DNA of 64,000 nucleotides from Symsagittifera roscoffensis (taxonomy: Eukaryota > Xenacoelomorpha > Acoela > Convolutidae): positions 44,098,688 to 44,162,687 of the forward strand of contig NC_087069.1 of NCBI RefSeq assembly GCF_963678635.1, written 5' to 3'. Both the position numbers and the translations under genes were made by a program. Positions within the stretch are counted from its first letter, which is position 1. Each line of letters starts with the position of its first letter. Shown here piece after piece: positions 56,673-64,000 of this stretch. A model generated the notes under the pieces. The model was not told where the DNA came from, searched no databases, and saw only the letters and a list, made by a program, of their open reading frames with translations.

Positions 56673-57530
56673 ATGGCGAATCAGCTGAAGAGGTCCTGGC
56701 AGAACTTGTTGAAGGATCATTTTGAAGAGGCAATGAGGACATCCTCATCGGCACCACCATTAATGGCGAATCCCTTCATTAGAACTGCAGGACAATTAAT
56801 GTTCACCTGGAGTCTGGTGGGAATAGAGTTGGAGACATTGACCTCGTATGATAGGCTGAAGTTGGGAAGCAAAAAGCTGGATGTGTATCAAGCATTGATG
56901 CAACACGTGGCCAGGGACAATTCAGGCTTGAGCCTGGCTAGGAGGAAGGATGCCACATGTTTCTTGAGATGGATAATGTCAATGATGTCTGATAGTACCA
57001 TCTTAGCATGCCACCAGAGAGCAAGCGAAGGTAAAACCATGGAAAAAAGAGTCTCAACGATCATCTTGAACGTGTATCAGAGTACTGGTATAGAAAAAGA
57101 AGATGGTTCCAGACTATCCCTAGAGAACCACAGAAAGCTGGACGAGGTACGGAGGTTTTATAATAAGAAGTTCGAAGAAGAGCATGATGTTCACCGTAAC
57201 CTGGCCTCGTCAGAGCAGTACTCGAGACCCAGCGAGAAGGGGGAATACCAATACGTGTCAGGAGTGATGGGAATAGCCTACAACCCCTTCTTGGACTCAG
57301 AAACTGGAGGCGCTCACAGGAACCACGAGGTGGCGGAGCTACTGAAGTTTTGGACAGAAATAATAATGGAAATAGAAACGGTAGAGAAAGAGGGGCCGAG
57401 CCTGGGCCTGATTCTTGAGAAAACACCAGAGGTGGTAAGCATACCGCGTTCGAACAAGAGAGTTGAAGTGAACATGGGCGATGGAAATGGCTTGTTAATC
57501 ACGAACTTGGGGTGGTATGGAAGCTATTAA
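56673..57530 (+). CDS. Accessory ORF of unknown function (285 aa)
   Basis: ATG 56673 to TAA 57528-57530. A helical, charged protein with no recognised domain. It starts MANQLKRSWQNLLKDHFEEA and contains FTWSLVGIELETLTSYDRL, a KKFEEEHDVHRNLASSEQYS block and the ending GLLITNLGWYGSY. It follows the large ORF by 60 bp and overlaps the next frame by 19 bp. Codon use and composition resemble the other accessory frames, which supports it being real. Confidence 0.65.
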   Translation: MANQLKRSWQNLLKDHFEEAMRTSSSAPPLMANPFIRTAGQLMFTWSLVGIELETLTSYDRLKLGSKKLDVYQALMQHVARDNSGLSLARRKDATCFLRWIMSMMSDSTILACHQRASEGKTMEKRVSTIILNVYQSTGIEKEDGSRLSLENHRKLDEVRRFYNKKFEEEHDVHRNLASSEQYSRPSEKGEYQYVSGVMGIAYNPFLDSETGGAHRNHEVAELLKFWTEIIMEIETVEKEGPSLGLILEKTPEVVSIPRSNKRVEVNMGDGNGLLITNLGWYGSY

Positions 57531-58627
57531 GACCCTCCTGGTGTCCACATCCCCACGCGAGTCTGATCGAGGAAACCACCGAGCGAGTGAGGTTAGCACC
57601 AACGGAAGATGAAGATCTGGCAAAGTTGAGTGTGTTGCACAAGCTAATCTCACCTCAGACGCAGGAGTCAGGCGAAAAGACGAGCAAGCTCGGGTCAGCA
57701 AAGAAGATGGAGCCGGGTAGCTGTCTGGATTCGACGTGTGGGAACGGAGAGCACACCTGCGATGGACGGTCATGTGTCAGAATACTGTCCTTTCAAAAAG
57801 AAGACCTGGTCACTTGGTTTGAAGACATCACGGAAAGGGAGAAAAGTGAAGTGCAAATAGTAGCGGAGTGTTACGCGAGAACTACGGTGAACATAGCAAC
57901 AGCTCTTGGATTCTTCTCGAGAATGTGTAGTCTGCAGTCACTGGAAAGACTAGAGTCTGAACACCATTTAGTGACGGCGTTGAGCGTAGAATCATGGCCT
58001 GGGGTGTTGCAGGTGACTCAAAAACACATCCGGAGCTGGAAGGTTGGTCTCGAGGCGGAAATGGGGTTTCCCATGAGCGAAGCTTATGGCCTGCCATTGA
58101 ACGCAAAATCCTTAATAGGGTCAATGATGGCCAACTTGTGCGGAAGCCACTACCCACTGCACATAGCGATGGTAGAAGCATCCAGCCAGAGAGTACTGGT
58201 GGACAAGGCCTTCTCAGTGCCCAAGTGCGTGAGGTTGGCTCGGATATCGCATCACTCGCACAAGTTGTTGAGAAAAATCAGAGGGACAGTACCCAAAGAA
58301 TTGAGAGATGACTTGAGTGAAATCTGGGGAGAAGAACTTTTGAAGTTGGAGAGTGAGAACACAAGCGATCACGAGAGACAAAACGTGATCGGAAAACCTG
58401 TGGGAGGTGCTCCAAACATGGAAGATAATGACACGATGCATGAGAAAATGATAGAGCTTGACCCTCTCTTGGAAGCCTCGGGGGAGCGTAACCTCAGGAT
58501 CATTGAGAATGCCCATGCCACTGTTTGGCACAAACGGTGTGGTATCCAGATCACAAGAACCTTTGCCTGGTGTGGGATATGGAAGAAATTCGGTCGATCG
58601 GACTACCGGATCACCGGCAGAAGGTGA
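57512..58627 (+). CDS. Accessory ORF of unknown function (371 aa), likely frameshifted at its end
   Basis: ATG 57512 overlaps the previous stop, a layout suited to stop-restart coupling or to a lost frame. It has a cysteine cluster, CLDSTCGNGEHTCDGRSC (C-x4-C-x6-C-x4-C, about residues 71-88), that could bind metal. A helical region (YARTTVNIATALGFFSRMCS) and a SISHHSHKLLRKIRGTV-like basic segment follow. From about 58530 the translation becomes Arg/Trp-rich and atypical while the +2 frame becomes sensible, so a frameshift near 58520-58545 probably joins this frame to the next. No known family recognised. Confidence 0.6.
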   Translation: MVWKLLRPSWCPHPHASLIEETTERVRLAPTEDEDLAKLSVLHKLISPQTQESGEKTSKLGSAKKMEPGSCLDSTCGNGEHTCDGRSCVRILSFQKEDLVTWFEDITEREKSEVQIVAECYARTTVNIATALGFFSRMCSLQSLERLESEHHLVTALSVESWPGVLQVTQKHIRSWKVGLEAEMGFPMSEAYGLPLNAKSLIGSMMANLCGSHYPLHIAMVEASSQRVLVDKAFSVPKCVRLARISHHSHKLLRKIRGTVPKELRDDLSEIWGEELLKLESENTSDHERQNVIGKPVGGAPNMEDNDTMHEKMIELDPLLEASGERNLRIIENAHATVWHKRCGIQITRTFAWCGIWKKFGRSDYRITGRR

Positions 58628-59295
58628 CGCTCTTAGTAGTGAGTACGATGTTGGCTCTGAGATGGATAGAAGAGAATATAACGAAGTATCGGGAAGCAAC
58701 GACGCCAACGGCTGAGTCAATATACGCGATAGACTACAGCAGGAGACTCGAGTTGTTTGAGACTGCGTGCAAAGTATTCGCCATACCGACGGAAGTCAGA
58801 CACATATGGAGCCGTTTGAGGTACTTTCCATGGTTTCGGGCGACACTGACGTCTTGGTTGTACATGACAACGAAAGATCACATGAGAAAGCATCAAAAGG
58901 AGTATCGACAGTTCCAGGCCGAGATTGGGCCAGAAGCTTTCAAGAGACCCCTGTTGACCCACCAAAATGCGATCACGACAGGATGGAACAGAGTGGGTAA
59001 GATGTCTAGAGACAATACCAAAGCGAGGGAATCGATACTAGAGGAGGACCTGGCGAAGAACGTGAGCTTGAGCCTGCAAAACTCCTTTTGTTTGAACCGG
59101 GAATCTAGGGTGAAGGCACTACCCAACCAGGCAAAGAGGTTGCAGGAGCAAAGAGAATGGATGCGATCCTATGAACAGCTGAAGGCTTGGGAGGAAATCG
59201 TGATTAGCTCCGATGATGAAGAAGAACTGTTGAGACAGTTTGCCGTATCAAGTACTTCAGGGTGTGGCACCTCCAAGGCGAAGAGTGCGAGATGA
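58507..59295 (+). CDS. Accessory ORF of unknown function (continuation, ~256 aa)
   Basis: This frame is open from 58507. The listed start at 58525 is a non-ATG codon (TTG), so it more likely continues the preceding protein after a frame change. It reads WYPDHKNLCLVWDMEEIRSI, a hydrophobic TLLVVSTMLALRWIEENI, then a basic helical part and an acidic tail (VISSDDEEELLRQF), ending TGA 59293-59295. This is the last frame before the 3' LTR. It shows no envelope-like signal/transmembrane organisation. Confidence 0.6.
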   Translation, partial: ECPCHCLAQTVWYPDHKNLCLVWDMEEIRSIGLPDHRQKVTLLVVSTMLALRWIEENITKYREATTPTAESIYAIDYSRRLELFETACKVFAIPTEVRHIWSRLRYFPWFRATLTSWLYMTTKDHMRKHQKEYRQFQAEIGPEAFKRPLLTHQNAITTGWNRVGKMSRDNTKARESILEEDLAKNVSLSLQNSFCLNRESRVKALPNQAKRLQEQREWMRSYEQLKAWEEIVISSDDEEELLRQFAVSSTSGCGTSKAKSAR

Positions 59296-59725
59296 GTGGA
59301 TGGTTCGAATGGATCTTGAGTCTTGAGAGGTAAGGGAGGCTTGAGTGTGGATCCGGGTGAAACCTGGGTTCACAGAAAAAGAAATTTTAACGAATCAAAT
59401 ATTGTTATTAATATACTATATTTACTATATAAATCAAAATGCTGCATAACAATTTCCTGTTTCGAATGGGACAAAAGAAATTTTAAATGATTGGCTTAAA
59501 AAGCAAGAATTCAAAGGTGCATGTGTGTGCAGATTTTGATTGCTGTTAAGCGATAGTGTGAAAATTTTACATGGCCGTGAATTTTGGGGTGTAGATAAAC
59601 TTAAGTCTGCTGCGAACTTCTGTAAATGACCACTGGCACTGTACCTTGAGCAACACTTGATTTTCTGGGACTCACTGGCAGACGACAGCACGCGATGAGG
59701 ACATCGATCTCGAGTCCGGGGAGTA
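59296..59725 (+). other. 3' untranslated region of the giant element
   Basis: Non-coding. It has several CTTGAG motifs at 59310-59345, an AT-rich tract at 59395-59445 and only a short purine run (CCGGGGAGTA at 59717-59725) directly before the 3' LTR, which would have to serve as the polypurine tract. Confidence 0.5.
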
Positions 59726-60908
59726 TGTGCCAGTCGGTCATATTTGGAAGTTTGACCTTGAGAGAAGCAAAAAACACTTAATTTTGGGGTGAAATTTAAT
59801 TTTTCAAAAATTCGAATGGAGCCTGTCATGCACGATTTTCTCGCGATAACTGAAAGTCAAAAAAAAGAGAAGTCAGAACAATCGAGTGACAATCGCGGGA
59901 AAGTTGCAAGATAAATCAGTAGGTAATTGCTATTCGCAATTTCCGTCATAGTAATAATCTAGAGTAGAGCTGTCCCATTCGAAACAGAAAGAAGCGTATT
60001 CCCACGAACTGGATTATTGTGACTTGACTGGAGTATTATTCTGAACTGGACTAGAATGAACCTTCGGTGGAAAGGTGGACAGCTTGAGTGTCCCAATGGT
60101 TCACGAGAAACTATAGTCTAGAGTACAAACTTGTTCTTGTTGTTAAAGCTGACAAACATTAAACTCATTTTAGTTACATTATTTAATTCTCGAGTTAATT
60201 ACCGACTGAAGTACTTCCCTTTCTTGAGCGTGCTACAATGTGAGTACTAATTTAAATTTCTAGAGTGTGTTTTATAATTGTTATGTTGAGGTAAGGCGAG
60301 TTTTAGGTTGATCCATCTGAAATGGATCAAAGTTCCACTGTCTAATAAAAAGTAACGTAACGGATTGTTCCAACCCGGTTTTTAACGGCGTTCATGTATT
60401 TTGGGTATCTAGAGACCTAAGTATGAGGACGTTCTTAATTCTAGAGTGGGGGGATATTTTAGTAGTAGCCTTTAAGCTGTAACGGGTCGTAGTCTCATGT
60501 CACAAACGAACCGAATTGGCTCCGACTGATTTGAGGTAGAAAAACACAAGAGAAAAACACTCTTGAGCCAATAGTTATAGGGCCTATTTTTCTTAAGCCT
60601 CATGTGTGACTATAGTAGACGAATTTTACATAGTGTTTTTATGGCGCTCCTGGGTGTTTACGACATCAAGACTACGGAGTCGAACCCACTTGAGACAGCT
60701 TCGGGCTGAATGCCCATTCTAGAGTACCGGTGGTGCGGTTCGACAGGAACGTGCAAACCTTCCGGTTGTACCGTGATAGCTTTTTAAGAAAACTCGAGAA
60801 AACTTCCTGGTACGCTCTCCGAACGAGGCTTAGCTAACCGAGTAAAGGGGGGCAACTAGGGGGACAAAAACACGAGCAAAAAGACAAAAAGCAAAACAAA
60901 AACCAAAA
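59726..60908 (+). repeat. 3' LTR of the giant element
   Basis: Direct repeat of 37816-39001. Differences seen: C/G in CCTSTCATG, A/C after GAAAGT, C/T in GTCAYAG, G/A in CTAGARTGAACC, G/T in GAATKTTAC, C/T in CCGGYGGTG, a changed segment at about 60552, and two G-run length changes. Confidence 0.9.
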
Positions 60909-60939
60909 TATTACATTAAATAGGTTTTTCATATACGGA

Positions 60940-62470
60940 ATGTCTTCACAACGCAACCGCATTGAATCAACGTCTACTTGAAAATGTGACTACTGCAAAA
61001 GTAAAAAGAAACACAATGATGTAACAACTATTGGGTGTGAGAAATGTGGAAACTGGTTTCATGGAGCGTGTGACAACTTGGATTTGTGACAACTGCCTGA
61101 AAGTGGATATCTTCAAATACGAAGCTAAGATTTGTACCATGTTTAACGAGGCAACCGATTTGATTAATAATATTAAGTCTACAGTTTTATCTACTGTTGA
61201 ATGTGAAATACCGCGTATTATTGAAAAATCCCTACCTGCACGAATAAACGAAAATGTAGTAAGGGCATTCAATGTCAATCTACCTTCCTATCGTGATGTA
61301 TTAACTAATGGTACTGGCAATACTAAGACACCACCTGCCGACGAACAAAAACATGTGAACCAATTTGTTACCAACTCACGTGAAAGGGAACTGTCTTGAT
61401 CTAATTTTTGGGACAATTGATTCTCTTCGTTTCAGTATCCCAACAACAAGATTGGCGGATCACTTTCCTGTTATCTTTGAATTTGAAATTTTATCGTCCA
61501 TCAAGTCTGTCAGTAATATTGATATTGTTTCCAAATCAACATTCTCCAAAGAAATGTTTAATGCAAACTTGAACAATTTATATAACTCATTCAGCAACCA
61601 AGCGATCTCTATTTTTTCTTCTTATTGGTATTCTCTATTACACGCAGCTCTTTCATCCTCTTCCAAATGTAAACGTCAGTAACGTTTACTAATGCCACAT
61701 TATTTTTCATCTCACACAATGTATTTCATAATTATGCGAGCTTCAATTGAAAGAAAACTTAAACAAAATTGGAATTTTAGTTAATCTCTTAGACAAATGA
61801 GATTAAATTCTGATCAATCTGACTCTATTGAGCTTGATAAAATTATTTACGTAGAAAGTTTCAATACTCAAGACTCAAACCATTGTTTTCAGTCTCTTAG
61901 ATCCTTACGCCAAGCCTCTTCAGATCCCTCTGTCATGAAATTTGGTAAAAAAACTGCTACAACGCCCGAATCTAAGGCACAATTGCTTAACGAGTTTTTG
62001 GATCAGCCTTTGGGCCAAAAGTTATCACTGATATTATGTTTCCTTCCCTTAAAATCTTCCACCTGAAAGATGTATTGATTACAAACGCCGATAATAAAAG
62101 ACGTCTAGACGCTTGTGATGATAGCTGCTCAATGGGATCTGATGCGTTACCATCTTTTGTCATGGAACATTGCTCCGATGATTTTAAATTGAAATTGATC
62201 ATGTCCACAAACTCTACTCGTTCTGCTATTACAAATCAGTTTGCATTTAAACATACAAAACGATTCAAATCTGACAACAACTTCTTCATCAGAGCTGTCC
62301 GTACTGCAAACGAACTTATAAAACTGAAAAACTTAAACTTTGAATCTACTCTACCCATTTTCTCAAGAGACCTTAAAAACTATCTGGTTGAAAAACGAGC
62401 TTCTTTTAACCTAAACAATTCGTGTACTTTCTTTATCAAATGTTTTTGTATAAATTGCCGATCATAGTTT
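60940..62470 (+). mobile_element. Internally deleted CR1-like LINE relic
   Basis: Starts right after the 3' LTR flank. ORF1 remnant: a PHD-type finger (KCDYCKSKK, GCEKCGNWFHGACDNL, then in another frame WICDNC) at 60975-61100. It then jumps to the C-terminal end of the endonuclease (KGNCLDLIFGTIDS, ADHFPVIFEF, 61385-61490), the RT N-terminal region (about 61500-62060) and directly the C-terminal tail with NNFFIRAVRTANELI (about 62275). The endonuclease core and the RT palm are missing, so at least two internal deletions occurred. Confidence 0.8.
61365..61682 (+). pseudogene. LINE endonuclease C-terminus / RT N-terminus fragment
   Basis: HVKGNCLDLIFGTIDSLRFS and TRLADHFPVIFEFEI match the end of LINE APE-type endonucleases (LDLIF and the (S/A)DH catalytic His region). 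It is truncated upstream by the deletion and stops at 61682. Confidence 0.75.
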
Positions 62471-63298
62471 GCTAGTATTTTGTTCTGTATTGTTATATTC
62501 TTCGATCTATACATTCCACCTAGGATCTATTGTACTTCCTTAGCTGTGAATTTAAACCTTACTACTTTTACTACTACTGCAAAATCAGTTTTTCTGCTTA
62601 GGGAAGCTACTTGCCCTGGTAACCTTGGTACACTTGCTCGAGTTTTTACAGAGTTTAGAATAATCTCGGTGCTAGGGACGACGCAACCCTAAACTTCAAA
62701 ATCTATTGGATGAAAAATATATTTATCATTCAAATAAACCTCTGTACTTGTCAGTTGTAACATTTGCCCAGACGTTACACAGTGACAGAGCGTAGAAAAA
62801 GTACCTATTGACGACTGGCTGACGTCAATTACTTAATTCTATTAGTTTTGCGACATTCGCCCGGAAGAGTTTAGCAAAATTCGCCCGACGAAAAATATAG
62901 CTAGACAACTCGCTAGCGTCTAAACAGCTCTACATGCTTTTAACTGTCTCTACCAAAGCCAGTTCTTTGAGTGGTCCTTTTAACATCGGGTCGACAAACT
63001 TGTTACTGTTTCGGTCTTTGGTCAGAATGTTCAGATTAACTTAGTTACATGCAAAATACTGAGCTCATGGCTGGGTCTCAGTATCCCCAGACCACGAGGT
63101 CACTCCTAAAAACAGGGCTGCTACTTATTTTTATATTACTATTGTTTTTGTTCCGTAGATCAAATTCATCATTTCTATTGGAGATGGATCAACCCCTCCC
63201 TCAACTCCCAGCTTCTCATTTTCTGAAAACAAATGTAGATGTTAATAATTCAATTCAGGACATAACCGGAAGCTAAAAATAATTAAAAGAATGTTTGA
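62471..63298. other. No gene seen between LINE relic and TIR element
   Basis: This region may include original CDC5L upstream sequence if the giant element and LINE are insertions. No coding exon is recognised. Two GACATTCGCCCGG/AAATTCGCCCGAC motifs occur at 62850-62890. Confidence 0.4.
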
Positions 63299-64000
63299 TT
63301 TTGTGACATTCGACCAGAATGTACGAAAATGCAAAAATCGGAATTCGAAATTTTATTGTGACATCTAAGTGGGAAAATTAACGGTTTTAACGACTTAGTG
63401 GTCTTAATCGTTCATTTTGACAAACGCTGAAGGTTTAATTTGGACTTTCGTGTTATTTTCTAAACATTCGTTCAAAAAAAAGACACGTGACAACGTCAAA
63501 TTTTCGCGCAAAAAAAAACGGCGAACACACAACAACACTAGACTCACACAGAAGACCAACAGAACTCGTGAAAAAAAGCAGTAAAGGGAAATTGTGTGAT
63601 ACTGATCGAGATTGAAGAAAACTTTATCAAGACCATTCCGAGTTGTATTGATTGTGCCGCTACAATCGTTACAACGCAAATACCGAGAACAAGAAGGGTG
63701 TTGAGACGGCGTGTACAGCCTTCCTGAAAGAAATAAGGACGTTATTTCCCCTGATTCCAGATTCTGGAGGAGTCTCGGGAGGAGATTTCAAACTGTATTT
63801 TATAAACTTTTAGCTTCGTGCAGATGTCCCGAAATGAATTCAATTAACATCTAAAAGTTCAAAGTAACCCTTCCGCGTTCGTCAGAATGAACGATTAAGA
63901 CCACTAATTCGTTAAAACCGTTAATTTTCCCACTCCGATGTCACAAAAAAATTTCGAATTCCGACTCTGCACTTTCGTACTTTCTAGTCGAATGTCACAA
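63299..64000. mobile_element. DNA element with ~125-bp terminal inverted repeats
   Basis: TTTGTGACATTCGACCAGAA at 63299 and the block through GGTCTTAATCGTTCATTTTG at about 63418 are mirrored at 63885-64000, which ends CGAATGTCACAA at the last base of the window. The arms match over roughly 125 bp with a few differences. The ~450-bp interior has no transposase. The element may end exactly at, or continue past, the window edge. Confidence 0.88.

Larger units (their letters stand above)
37812..60912 (+). mobile_element. Giant Ty3/Gypsy-type LTR retrotransposon with accessory ORFs (~23.1 kb)
   Basis: Two direct repeats of ~1.18 kb (37816-39001 and 59726-60908) bracket 20.7 kb with Gag, protease, RT, RNase H and integrase in Ty3/Gypsy order, followed by about 10 kb of accessory frames. 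TATT at 37812-37815 and 60909-60912 may be the target duplication. The LTRs differ by about six substitutions and three small indels by eye, so insertion is recent. Six in-frame stops and several frame changes show the copy is already damaged or uses recoding. Typical Gypsy elements are 5-10 kb, so this one is exceptionally large. It starts 139 bp upstream of the CDC5L start codon. Confidence 0.92.

Overview
This window is animal nuclear DNA: AT-rich, with spliced genes using GT-AG introns and a dense load of transposable elements. BEL/Pao elements are known only from animals and one is present here, together with a CR1-type LINE, a Gypsy element, a hAT-type MITE and a C-type lectin gene. I cannot name the species. 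No prokaryotic features are present.

Layout. (1) 1-12.8 kb on the + strand: a small secreted C-type lectin gene (first exon 1873-2063, last exon 7036-7184, middle unresolved). Its intron and flanks are filled with two families of ~200-bp MITEs that share a GGCTCTTTTTCC-like terminus, a foldback element, and a hAT MITE with an 8-bp target duplication sitting inside an older palindrome. (2) 12.8-37.7 kb on the - strand: a complete, apparently intact gene for the splicing and cell-cycle factor CDC5L. I resolved 15 coding exons (2,643 nt, 880 residues) whose splice phases all agree. Its large introns hold a decayed BEL/Pao element (intron 14), a decayed LINE (intron 5), a TIR element, a tRNA-like sequence and several dispersed or tandem repeat families. 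(3) 37.8-60.9 kb on the + strand: a very large LTR retrotransposon (about 23.1 kb) with nearly identical ~1.18-kb LTRs. It has Ty3/Gypsy gag-pol domains and then about 10 kb of extra reading frames: a macro-domain protein, an SGNH-hydrolase protein with all catalytic blocks, a ~1,224-residue protein with a second, altered SGNH-like region, and three further unknown frames. (4) 60.9-62.7 kb: an internally deleted CR1-like LINE with a PHD-type ORF1 remnant. (5) 63.3-64.0 kb: a DNA element with ~125-bp terminal inverted repeats.

How the parts relate. The giant Gypsy element starts only 139 bp upstream of the CDC5L start codon and points away from it. CDC5L has a good splice acceptor four bases before its ATG, so the element probably lies in a 5'-UTR intron, or the mRNA is trans-spliced. 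The accessory half of the giant element is the most likely little-described system here: a macro domain (ADP-ribose-binding fold) and SGNH esterase-type domains carried by a recently mobile Gypsy element. Six in-frame stops and several frame changes show that this copy is decaying or needs unusual translation.
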